18,783 nt of DNA from UBA7662 sp041688385 (GTDB lineage: Bacteria; Bacteroidota; Bacteroidia; UBA7662). The notes beneath the pieces are model-generated. The model was given only the letters and a program-made list of their open reading frames with translations, did no database searches and was not told the DNA's origin. The stretch spans positions 1 through 18,783 of the forward strand of contig JBDNIH010000350.1 of the NCBI GenBank assembly GCA_041688385.1, written 5' to 3'. This document shows, one piece after another, positions 6,989-14,056 of this stretch. Made by a program: the position numbers and the translations under genes. Positions within the stretch are counted from its first letter, which is position 1. Each line of letters opens with the position of its first letter.

Positions 6989-8370
6989 AGCGGCTCATTT
7001 TGATTTTGTGCTGTCTACCGCTTTTGTGGGCTTGTAGCAGCAAAAAGAATGTGCCTCTTCCTCCGCCTGAACTACCGCGACCTGATTGGGTAGCCGATCG
7101 CCCCATTGTTCAAGGCGAATATGTGGGTATAGGTGTGGCTCGGAAAAGCGGCAATAGTTTTGAGCACATCGAACAGGCCAAGCGGAACGCGCTAAACGAT
7201 CTGGTAAGTCAGATAAAAGTGAGTGTGCAAGCCAATTCGGTGCAGTCGCAGCTTGAACGCAACCGGGTGTTTTCGGATGAATTCCGGTCGTTTACCAAAC
7301 TCACCACCACCATCGATCTCGAAAACGTGGCCGTAGCAGCAACGTGGCAAAACCATAGCGAATATTGGATATATTATCGTCTTTCGATAGCTGATTATCA
7401 GCAGCAGAAAAACAATAAAATGCAGTCGGCTTCTGGTCTTGCCCTCGACCATTTTGAAAAGGCAAAACAAGCCACCCAAAAATTGCAGCTTTCTGAGGCT
7501 TTTTCGGCTTATATCCGCGGACTCGAAGCCATTAAATTGTATCTAAACGAACCTTTACCGGTTTTGCAGGAGGGTAAGCAGATTTATTTGGGCAATGAAT
7601 TGCTGACCGCATTAAACGATGCTGCTGGCAGCATAGCCATTCGGGTAAATACCACCAATCTGAAAGGTAAAATTGGCCAGCCTGTCGACGAAGAACTTAT
7701 CGTTACCGTGTCCTATCCACGTACCAATGGCAAGGCGGTACGTAATTTCCCCTTGAAAGTCCGCTTCAGCCAAGGCGCTGGCACGATACTTGGAAACAGC
7801 ACCACAGACGAACAAGGAGTTTGTCGTTTGCGTATCGCCAATATCGCAGCGAAAGAACAGCTCCAGGAAATCGTCATAGAACCAGATTTCGACCAGATGT
7901 TACGCAACCAACAGAACTACCAGTTGTGGCTTAAAGCTATCGATCCCCAAGCTATCCCACGGGAGAAGGTGATCATCTCAGTTGCTCGGCCTCTGGTATT
8001 TTTGCAGTCGACCGAAAACACCTTAAATTCAGGCGTCCAAAAGTCAGTTTTGCAATCAGCCATTCAACAAAAAATGAGGGCAGAAGGTATTCAGTTCACC
8101 GATGAAGCGACAAAAGCTGATTATTTACTCACCTTAGATGCAAGTGTCCGCCAGGGCAGCGTGAACAATGGCATGTATAATAGCTTTGTTGACTTCAAAG
8201 TAAGGCTCACGGATAAGCAAGGAGGAGAGCGTTACAGTCAAGTCCTTACCGGCATTCGCGGCATACAGCTCGATTATGAAAAAGCCAGCGATGCTGCGTA
8301 TAAAAAAGCGGTTACGGACCTCGAAGTATCGGTTTTACCTAAAATCATTCAAATCATTTATAATCTCTAA
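6985..8370 (+). CDS. LPP20-like lipoprotein with Ig-like middle domain
   Basis: It encodes a lipoprotein of 461 residues with lipobox LLWAC (Cys17) followed by a proline-rich linker. Residues about 30-150 resemble the LPP20/FlgP fold: PDWVADRP, then GEYVGIGVA, then a long helix with AKRNALNDLVSQIKVSV, and a strand pair ending in WIYYRLS. Residues about 150-210 are helical. Residues about 215-305 look like a bacterial Ig-like (Big_1-type) domain, with FPLKVRFSQGAGTIL followed by STTDEQGVCRLRI. The C-terminal part (about 330-461) is another alpha/beta unit ending in a helix and strand. It starts inside the stop codon of the CsgG-like gene (ATGA), so it belongs to the same operon and probably to the same outer-membrane complex. 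The role is not known; the link to LPP20 is by pattern only. Confidence 0.7.
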   Translation: MKRLILILCCLPLLWACSSKKNVPLPPPELPRPDWVADRPIVQGEYVGIGVARKSGNSFEHIEQAKRNALNDLVSQIKVSVQANSVQSQLERNRVFSDEFRSFTKLTTTIDLENVAVAATWQNHSEYWIYYRLSIADYQQQKNNKMQSASGLALDHFEKAKQATQKLQLSEAFSAYIRGLEAIKLYLNEPLPVLQEGKQIYLGNELLTALNDAAGSIAIRVNTTNLKGKIGQPVDEELIVTVSYPRTNGKAVRNFPLKVRFSQGAGTILGNSTTDEQGVCRLRIANIAAKEQLQEIVIEPDFDQMLRNQQNYQLWLKAIDPQAIPREKVIISVARPLVFLQSTENTLNSGVQKSVLQSAIQQKMRAEGIQFTDEATKADYLLTLDASVRQGSVNNGMYNSFVDFKVRLTDKQGGERYSQVLTGIRGIQLDYEKASDAAYKKAVTDLEVSVLPKIIQIIYNL

Positions 8371-8402
8371 CCAACTACGTATTAAACCTTCAATTTATCC
8401 AA

Positions 8403-8993
8403 ATGAAACGTCTTCAAACTCCCCTCACTATCCTGGCCCTTGGCCTGCTCCTCGTAGCAGGAGCTTGTAAAAGTAAAAAACAGCCAGCAGTCATTACCCC
8501 CTCCAGCGAAGGAGAAGTGGAATTGAAATTGTACTGCTCGGGTGACGAATATTTCAGCACCAAAGAAAGTTTCCGCTCTAACGCCGTGGGCGAAAGTATG
8601 GACCAAAACACCTCAAAAAGAAAAGCCCTCAACGAAGCACGTACGCAGCTGGCTGCTTCTATCAGCACGACCATCAAGGCAACGGTAGACAACTATGTAA
8701 ACTCCCGCGAATTCAACAATAAAGAAGAAGTGTTGGAGCGTTTTGAGTCTCTTAGCCGGGAAGTGGTGAACCAAAAACTCACAGGTACCCGCACCATTTG
8801 TGAACGGCTCACCAAAACTGCAATAGGCACCTACAAGACCTATATCGCTGTAGAGTTGGGTGGGAACGATGTAATCGCCTCGATGAACGAAAAACTCACT
8901 AAAGACGAGCGTCTCCGCATTGATTATGATTATCAGAAGTTCAAAGAGACTTTCGATAAGGAGATGGAAAAACTTGAAAAGGCAGGTCGTTAA
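8403..8993 (+). CDS. Short LPP20-like lipoprotein
   Basis: It encodes a lipoprotein of 196 residues with lipobox VAGAC (Cys22) followed by the basic stretch KSKKQ. The mature part has one LPP20-like unit: a strand region with LKLYCSGDEY, a helix with KRKALNEARTQLAASISTTI, a second helix around NNKEEVLERFESLSREVVNQ, and a strand pair ending in YKTYIAVEL. The last 35 residues form a charged helix (FKETFDKEMEKLEKAGR). It begins 32 bases after the preceding lipoprotein gene and is followed by a strong terminator, so it is the last gene of the trio. The LPP20 family includes a Helicobacter outer-membrane antigen and the Vibrio flagellar-base protein FlgP. No flagellar genes are visible here, so that role is not inferred. 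Confidence 0.7.
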   Translation: MKRLQTPLTILALGLLLVAGACKSKKQPAVITPSSEGEVELKLYCSGDEYFSTKESFRSNAVGESMDQNTSKRKALNEARTQLAASISTTIKATVDNYVNSREFNNKEEVLERFESLSREVVNQKLTGTRTICERLTKTAIGTYKTYIAVELGGNDVIASMNEKLTKDERLRIDYDYQKFKETFDKEMEKLEKAGR

Positions 8994-9011
8994 TTTCTTC
9001 CTTATTTAATC

Positions 9012-9040
9012 AAGGCCGCCCTTTTGGGCGGCCTTTTTTA
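9012..9040 (+). terminator. Strong intrinsic terminator of the lipoprotein operon
   Basis: GGCCGCCC (9014-9021), loop TTTT, then GGGCGGCC (9026-9033) form a perfect eight-pair GC-rich stem. Six T residues follow at 9034-9039, two of which can pair with the AA at 9012-9013. It lies 19 bases after the TAA of the third lipoprotein gene. Confidence 0.95.
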
Positions 9041-9113
9041 TTTTAGCATGAAGTTACTCCACACGGGTTTATTGACGAAAATGCCACGTGTAGCTATAAG
9101 TTCTAGCTTAAAA

Positions 9114-9145
9114 TTTCAGCAAGGCCGGCCAATTGTCTATTTTTG
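9114..9145 (+). promoter_or_regulatory. Bacteroidota-type promoter of the gene at 9152
   Basis: TTTC (9114-9117), one base from the -33 consensus TTTG, is followed after 20 bases by TATTTTTG (9138-9145), an exact TAnnTTTG match. Six bases (CAGCTT) then lead to the ATG at 9152, so the predicted transcript starts at or just before the start codon. Lying 100 bases past a strong terminator, it is a sensible site for a new transcription unit. Confidence 0.65.
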
Positions 9146-9151
9146 CAGCTT

Positions 9152-9682
9152 ATGGCAACAGCAGAAATCACACTTGTTTACGGGGTAATCAACAAAAATG
9201 TGGTCATCATACCCGAAGCGGATGCTTTGGCTTTGGCGCGGAAGTGGCATGCCATTTTTACCGCGACTACTTGGCAGGAGTTCATCGACCTCACATCGCA
9301 GGAAACCTTTGACGATTTGATACTGGAAATATTAGAAACGCTGGGTCATGAAGCACTTTTCCCGAATTACCTCATGGGCGAAGACCTTAGTAGTTACATC
9401 ACCGACCTCTACTTGCCTTTGCCCGAAGATCCTTTTACAACCTCCATTCTGCCAGGCTTTGAAGAAGGAGAGTTTATGCCACATCCCGCACAGGAAATTA
9501 TTGCATGGCTGCCTGACGATTTACAGGAACACCTAGGTGAAATTGTATTGGACGATAATAGCGGATTTATTTACCGCATCAATCCAGATAATTTGCCGTT
9601 GGTTATAGCCTCTTTACAAGCAGCAGCGTATAACACCAAAGCCGATCAGGTGCTGGTAGAGCAGGCCAGCGGTCAGGCCTGA
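9152..9682 (+). CDS. Hypothetical acidic protein
   Basis: It encodes a soluble-looking protein of 176 residues with no signal peptide and no membrane segment. It is strongly acidic (many Asp and Glu, few Lys and Arg). It opens with a predicted beta strand (ITLVYGVINKNVVII), then a helix with ALARKWHAIF, and carries ITDLYLPLPEDPF in the middle and a helix near the end (LPLVIASLQAAAY). I do not recognise a family or catalytic motif. The ATG at 9152 is preferred because the only alternative is a TTG at 9143 that lies inside the -7 promoter element. Its last ten bases overlap the end of the convergent MFS gene. Confidence 0.7.
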   Translation: MATAEITLVYGVINKNVVIIPEADALALARKWHAIFTATTWQEFIDLTSQETFDDLILEILETLGHEALFPNYLMGEDLSSYITDLYLPLPEDPFTTSILPGFEEGEFMPHPAQEIIAWLPDDLQEHLGEIVLDDNSGFIYRINPDNLPLVIASLQAAAYNTKADQVLVEQASGQA

Positions 9683-10914
9683 GCGCGTTTTTTGCTTCTT
9701 ACGCTTAGGGTGAATACCAGCCATGCGAAAAACATAAAGCTGGCCGAAACCAATAATGGCATACGTATATCGAAGCCAACCAATATACCGCCGATGAGGG
9801 GGGGTAAGAGTTGTGCAAATGAATTGACCGACTGATTAATCCCCAATATTTCGCCTTGGATTTTGGCATCGGCTAAATTGGAGACCGTTGCTGTAATGTT
9901 GGGTGTGGTAAGACCTTGGCATATCGATACAAAAGGAATGACCAGAAATATCTGCCAACTTTCGGTAGGCACGAGTAACATCAAAAGTGCCGCAGCGAGA
10001 ACGAGGGTTGCCAAACGAATAACTTGGTCGGGACTGAAATAGCGCATGATGGGGCGGATTAAGCCTCCTTGGGTGAGTGCGATCCAGATACCCAGATATC
10101 CGAAGAGCATGCCTATATCGGCTTCACGGTAATCAAATTTTTCGATGAGGTAGACTTGAAAAAACTGAGTAAAAAAGGTGAATCCGAATACAAAAAGAAA
10201 ACTCACCGTAAAAATGGAACGTAGTTTTTCATTGGCGACGGCTTTTTGAATGTTTCGGAAGCCACTGGTCCAGCTAAGTGGTTTTTTTACCTTCAAGAGC
10301 AATGTTTCGCCGAAAAACTGCCAAATCACCAGCACGTTTACAAGTCCGAGCACTGCCGAAAACCAAAAGGGAGTGGCATAATTAAACCAGCTCACCAATT
10401 CGGTATTGGCGAGTTGACCGCCAAGAAAGGGGCCAATGACGAAGCCCATACCAAAGGCAGCACCAACTAAACCAAAGTTTTTGCTCTTAGATTCTGGCGT
10501 ACTGATATCTGCGATAGCTGAATAGATGACGGCCAAATTGCCGGCCATAAAACCGTCGAGCATGCGACCAAGAAAAAGTAACCACAGCTGTCCAGTGACT
10601 ATACCCAGACCAAATATGGTGTAACCCAGGGTCGTGCCGGTAATCGACGCTATGAGTACTTTTTTCCGACCGAATCGATCTGATAGTGTACCCAAAACGG
10701 ATGAGCCGAAAAACTGAGCAATGCTGAAGCTGGAAATCAACAGACCAATTAGAAAGGTTCGCTGACCAAAAGAGGTAGCTTCTGGAATCAGATTCGTTTG
10801 TGTGTCGAGCAACAAGGGAGCGACAATAGGAATAATGATCCCAATGCCGAGCATGTCGAGGAAAACAGTTAGAAAGATGGTAGCCAGTCGTGCCTGTCCC
10901 TTGGGTTCTGCCAT
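9673..10914 (-). CDS. MFS transporter, TetA-like drug/solute exporter family
   Basis: It encodes an inner-membrane protein of 413 residues with about twelve helices. MFS motif A is clear in loop 2-3 (GTLSDRFGRKKVL, residues 75-87), preceded by LDMLGIGIIIPI in helix 1 as in tetracycline-type proton antiporters. Helix 4 has FLGRMLDGFMAGNL and helix 5 has GAAFGMGFVIGPFLGG, the pattern of the drug/H+ antiporter motif C. The substrate cannot be told from sequence, and clustering beside lipid genes does not prove a lipid substrate. Its ATG lies three bases after the stop of phosphatidylserine decarboxylase, so both are on one transcript. Its tail overlaps the gene on the opposite strand by ten bases, with no terminator visible between them. 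Confidence 0.88.
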   Translation of the reverse strand: MAEPKGQARLATIFLTVFLDMLGIGIIIPIVAPLLLDTQTNLIPEATSFGQRTFLIGLLISSFSIAQFFGSSVLGTLSDRFGRKKVLIASITGTTLGYTIFGLGIVTGQLWLLFLGRMLDGFMAGNLAVIYSAIADISTPESKSKNFGLVGAAFGMGFVIGPFLGGQLANTELVSWFNYATPFWFSAVLGLVNVLVIWQFFGETLLLKVKKPLSWTSGFRNIQKAVANEKLRSIFTVSFLFVFGFTFFTQFFQVYLIEKFDYREADIGMLFGYLGIWIALTQGGLIRPIMRYFSPDQVIRLATLVLAAALLMLLVPTESWQIFLVIPFVSICQGLTTPNITATVSNLADAKIQGEILGINQSVNSFAQLLPPLIGGILVGFDIRMPLLVSASFMFFAWLVFTLSVRSKKRAQA

Positions 10915-10917
10915 GGT

Positions 10918-11574
10918 TTACTTGAATTTGGCGATGACTGTTTCGCCACCCCATACTTTTTCTTCAAGTTTCACCATAACCGCAGTGCCTACTGGCAGGT
11001 AGATGTCGATGCGGCTGCCAAATTTGATAAATCCGTATTCCTCACCTTGTTTTACCTGATCGCCTTCACCGATATACCAGCGGATACGACGGGCAACTGC
11101 ACCAGCAATTTGACGGTAAAGCACAGGTATGCCCGCTTCATTTTCTACTACAACAGTGGTTCTTTCGTTGAGGGTAGATGATTTTGGATGCCAAGCAACC
11201 AGGTATTTTCCAGGGTGATATTTGAAATATTTGACCACGCCACTCACAGGATTGCGGTTTACATGTACATTGAGTGGTGACATAAAAATTGAAATCTGCA
11301 GCCGTTTTCCTTTGAAGTACTCGGGCTCTTCAACATCTTCAATAATTACCACCTTACCATCGGCAGGAGCGATAACAGTATGTGAGTCGATGACGGTGTG
11401 CCGGCTTGGATTGCGGAAAAATTGAACCACCAATACCAGCATGATGAGCAGGAGGGCATAGCTTCCCCAGCTCAGAATTTTATAATCGGCGAGGTAGTGA
11501 TTAACTACCCAAGCCAATGTGCCGAGCAATACCAGACTACTGGCGATAATGGTATATCCTTCGCGATGTATCAT
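10918..11574 (-). CDS. psd: Phosphatidylserine decarboxylase proenzyme (short type)
   Basis: It converts phosphatidylserine to phosphatidylethanolamine at the inner membrane. The protein has 218 residues, the length of the short self-cleaving class. Two hydrophobic helices occupy about residues 8-52; APADGKV is at 69-75, PLNVHVNRNPVSG at 100-112 and PGKYLVAWHPKS at 121-132. The autocleavage motif FGSR is at 185-188: cleavage between Gly186 and Ser187 would give the pyruvoyl cofactor on the small subunit. The start MIHREGY fits the family (an HxEG motif near the N-terminus), so ATG 11574 is well supported. That ATG directly abuts the T-tract of the terminator of the upstream glutamate dehydrogenase gene, which leaves no room for a normal leader. 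The MFS gene follows after three bases. Confidence 0.93.
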   Translation of the reverse strand: MIHREGYTIIASSLVLLGTLAWVVNHYLADYKILSWGSYALLLIMLVLVVQFFRNPSRHTVIDSHTVIAPADGKVVIIEDVEEPEYFKGKRLQISIFMSPLNVHVNRNPVSGVVKYFKYHPGKYLVAWHPKSSTLNERTTVVVENEAGIPVLYRQIAGAVARRIRWYIGEGDQVKQGEEYGFIKFGSRIDIYLPVGTAVMVKLEEKVWGGETVIAKFK

Positions 11575-11606
11575 AAATAAAAAGCCGGGTGTTTAATTTC
11601 CCGGCC
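11575..11606 (-). terminator. Intrinsic terminator after glutamate dehydrogenase, touching the psd start
   Basis: On the minus strand GCCGGG (11605-11600), a ten-base loop and CCCGGC (11589-11584) are followed by TTTTTATTT (11583-11575). The last T is immediately before the psd ATG. The stem has six GC-rich pairs. It may act as a full terminator or as a partial one that lets some transcription through to psd. Confidence 0.8.
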
Positions 11607-11626
11607 TCAAATTTCGTATTTAGATT

Positions 11627-12898
11627 TTAAATACCACCACGCAATTTGGTTACTTGTGCTACTTTATCAATAGCCACAATGTAAGCCGCGATACGGAGGT
11701 TGCAATTGTACTTCAAAGAGGTCTGATAAACCACTTCAAAAGCTTCTTTCATATTGCGATCGGCACGACGGTTCACCCGTTCTTCTGTCCAGAAATAACC
11801 GAGGCGGTTTTGCACCCACTCGAAATAAGAAACAGTAACGCCACCGGCATTGGCCAGGATATCGGGCACTACCATGATACCTTTTTGGTTGAGGATATCA
11901 TCGGCACTGGCAGCAATAGGGCCATTGGCACCTTCAACAATCAATTTTGCTTTGATATTGTTGGCGTTGTGTTTGGTGACTTGGTCTTCCATTGCGGCAG
12001 GCACGAGCACATCAACATCAAGCTCAAGCAGTTTTTCGTTGGATATTTTTTCTGCCTTGCTAAATCCCTCGAGTGTTCCGTAGTTGCCATCGCGGTAGGC
12101 AATTGCCTCTTCGGCATCGATACCCTCGGGATTGTAGTAACCACCCGTTACATCGCTGATGGCTACTATTTTAAGGCCTTGCTGCTGCAATAAACGGGCA
12201 GAGATAGAGCCTACATTGCCGAAACCTTGCACGGCACAGGTTGATTTGAACGGATTTAAGCCCATTTTTAACATTGCCGAACGGGCCGATACCATAACGC
12301 CACGACCAGTAGCCTCAACACGGCCTTTAGAACCACCCAAAACAAGCGGTTTTCCGGTAACGACAGCAGGGCTGCTGTAGCCAACGAGTTTGGAGTATTG
12401 GTCCATTATCCACGCCATTTCACGCGGGCCTGTACCCATGTCCGGGGCTGGTATGTCTTTTTCTGGGCCAAAGACGTCGATCATAGCCCGGGTATAAGCA
12501 CGGGTTAGTCGCTCGAGCTCATTGGCTGACATTTTACGTGGTTCACACTTAATACCCCCTTTGCCACCACCAAATGGAATATTGGAAACAGCGCATTTCC
12601 AGGTCATCCATGCGGCCAAAGCCTTTACTTCGTCGAGGTTCACATCCATAGAATAACGGATACCTCCCTTAGAGGGGCCGAGATTGATGTTGTGAATGAC
12701 CCGATAACCTTCGAATACCTCAATTTTACCATTATCCATGGTTACAGGTAAACTAACAATTACTTGCTTGGCCGGTGATTTGAGCACGTTGTAAAGCTCA
12801 TCACTTAGGTTGAGCAATTTGGCGGCTACGTCGAAACGTGACATCATAGAATCGAATGGATTCTCTGCGTTTTTTTGATTTTCAGCAGTGGCTGACAT
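11627..12898 (-). CDS. NAD-type glutamate dehydrogenase (Glu/Leu/Phe/Val dehydrogenase family)
   Basis: It catalyses the reversible oxidative deamination of glutamate to 2-oxoglutarate and ammonia, linking carbon and nitrogen metabolism in the cytoplasm. The 423-residue length fits the hexameric GudB/RocG group. Substrate-site lysines appear as K77 (GPSKGGIR), K101 (TWKCAV) and K113 (GGGKGGI), and the catalytic aspartate is D153 in PAPDMGT. The nucleotide fold has GFGNVG at 225-230, and D249 at the end of the next strand (AISDV) favours NAD over NADP. It is flanked by its own promoter and terminator, so it is a separate transcription unit although it lies between cdsA and psd on the same strand. 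gdhA or rocG would both be possible names, so no symbol is assigned. Confidence 0.95.
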   Translation of the reverse strand: MSATAENQKNAENPFDSMMSRFDVAAKLLNLSDELYNVLKSPAKQVIVSLPVTMDNGKIEVFEGYRVIHNINLGPSKGGIRYSMDVNLDEVKALAAWMTWKCAVSNIPFGGGKGGIKCEPRKMSANELERLTRAYTRAMIDVFGPEKDIPAPDMGTGPREMAWIMDQYSKLVGYSSPAVVTGKPLVLGGSKGRVEATGRGVMVSARSAMLKMGLNPFKSTCAVQGFGNVGSISARLLQQQGLKIVAISDVTGGYYNPEGIDAEEAIAYRDGNYGTLEGFSKAEKISNEKLLELDVDVLVPAAMEDQVTKHNANNIKAKLIVEGANGPIAASADDILNQKGIMVVPDILANAGGVTVSYFEWVQNRLGYFWTEERVNRRADRNMKEAFEVVYQTSLKYNCNLRIAAYIVAIDKVAQVTKLRGGI

Positions 12899-12946
12899 GT
12901 TTTTTTTGGGTTAAATGTGGATTACTAAATCGTTAAAAAACCGTGT

Positions 12947-12977
12947 CAAAGTTATGTAAATGCCTTGTGGCTGCAAC
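12947..12977 (-). promoter_or_regulatory. Promoter of glutamate dehydrogenase
   Basis: Read on the minus strand, GTTG (12977-12974) is followed after 19 bases by TAACTTTG (12954-12947), an exact match to the Bacteroidota consensus TTTG-N19-TAnnTTTG with one deviation in the -33 box. It predicts a leader of roughly 40 bases before the ATG at 12898. This is the best promoter match in the window. Confidence 0.75.
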
Positions 12978-13031
12978 TTGACTTTGAAAAATTTTGAAAG
13001 GAGATCAAAAATGGATTTAAGTAGGGGCGAA

Positions 13032-13853
13032 CTAAAATATCTGAATAAGACGGATATAAGCATACACCAACGGGGCCGAAAGTATGAGCGAGTCAAAGCG
13101 GTCTAGCACGCCGCCATGACCGGGCAGAAGACTGCCTGAATCTTTGCGGTCTACGCTCCGTTTGAGCAGCGATTCGATCAAGTCGCCATAAATACCACTT
13201 ATGGAAACGATGGCGCTAATTACCAACCAGTCGATGGGACCCAAACTTTTAAATAGGCTTCCCACTACGAAATAAGAAACGGCCAGAGCCAACAATATAC
13301 CGCCCACACTACCTTCGATGGTTTTCCCAGGGGATATACGCTCGAAAAGTTTGTGTTTGCCAAAACGACGACCTACCAGGTAGGCGCCTGAATCACTTAC
13401 CCATAAAAATATAAAACAGCCGAGCACCAACTCGTAGTTGTAGGTTTCGTCTGGCAAAAAAGCCATATAATTTAGAAGTGAAAAAGGCAATGCGATATAC
13501 ACGAGGCCGAGTACGGTGAGTCCTATTTCCTGAAAGGGATTTTCCCTGTTTTTATACAGTTCAATCATAAAAAAGTAGGCCGCCACCGGTATCATAAATT
13601 CGAGCCAGGCAAATGGAATGGCCTTGGAGGCTGTGAGCGCACAAATAATATACAATAGCGCACCCGCCAATAGTGGAGAGAAGTAATCGCGGTTTTTATT
13701 TTTTGGCGTGGCCATACGGTAGAATTCGTAGAGGCCAATCATGGAAAAGACGAAAAAGAGGGTGCTGAAAAAATAGAAACCTGAAAACAGACTGATTACG
13801 ATAGATAACATCAGTACCGTGCCGGTAAGTAATCTTTGCCAAAAATTATTCAT
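13032..13853 (-). CDS. cdsA: Phosphatidate cytidylyltransferase
   Basis: It makes CDP-diacylglycerol from phosphatidic acid and CTP, the branch point of bacterial phospholipid synthesis. It is an inner-membrane protein of 273 residues with about eight helices. The CDP-DAG synthase signature is complete near the C-terminus: S233, then DRKDSGSLLPGHGG (235-248), then LDRFDS (250-255). Upstream, VSDSGAYLVGRRFGKHKL (152-169) and SPGKTIEG (174-181) are also family-typical. The ATG overlaps the stop of the DUF2007 gene by four bases (ATGA), so translation is probably coupled. No clear terminator follows the gene before the glutamate dehydrogenase promoter. Confidence 0.95.
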   Translation of the reverse strand: MNNFWQRLLTGTVLMLSIVISLFSGFYFFSTLFFVFSMIGLYEFYRMATPKNKNRDYFSPLLAGALLYIICALTASKAIPFAWLEFMIPVAAYFFMIELYKNRENPFQEIGLTVLGLVYIALPFSLLNYMAFLPDETYNYELVLGCFIFLWVSDSGAYLVGRRFGKHKLFERISPGKTIEGSVGGILLALAVSYFVVGSLFKSLGPIDWLVISAIVSISGIYGDLIESLLKRSVDRKDSGSLLPGHGGVLDRFDSLILSAPLVYAYIRLIQIF

Positions 13854-14056
13854 AGCGCGAGGGAAAGTATCAGGGCTTCCGCCGTTTGTTGGTCTTGTTC
13901 AGGTACAAATACTTCGAGCTGACCAAAATTCAGATAGGAGGAATCCTTTTTGTTGAGCACTACGGCATCGATATCGTGTTCCCCGAGCATTACCCGGACA
14001 AGTTCGGCTAGGTGTTCAAAAGGGGAACGATACACGCATATCCAGCCAGCTTGCAT
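13850..14056 (-). CDS. DUF2007 family small protein
   Basis: It encodes a 68-residue protein with the DUF2007 pattern: a first strand with WICVYRSPF, a helix with ELVRVMLGEHDIDAVVL, the hallmark NKKDSSYLNFG, and a last strand LEVFVPEQD followed by a helix. Family members are small soluble domains annotated as putative signal-transducing proteins; no reaction is known. I chose the ATG at 14056, which overlaps the stop of the CPBP gene by one base (TGATG). A longer start at 14155 would lie wholly over the protease gene and adds residues unlike the family. It sits in a tightly overlapping three-gene string before cdsA, suggesting a link to membrane-lipid or envelope homeostasis, which is inference. 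Confidence 0.85.
   Translation of the reverse strand: MQAGWICVYRSPFEHLAELVRVMLGEHDIDAVVLNKKDSSYLNFGQLEVFVPEQDQQTAEALILSLAL

Noticed and set aside
9123..9130. GGCCGGCC palindrome upstream of the gene at 9152
   Set aside because: An eight-base GC palindrome between promoter boxes is likely chance; no second copy was seen in a similar position.
10487..10954. Minus-strand frame of 155 codons overlapping the MFS gene start
   Set aside because: It lies out of frame within the MFS gene, whose motifs are clear; its composition (rich in His, Arg, Ser) is typical of a shifted frame.
11654..12193. Open frame of 179 codons on the plus strand
   Set aside because: It lies wholly antisense to the well-conserved glutamate dehydrogenase gene and resembles no protein; it is a by-product of that gene's codon pattern.
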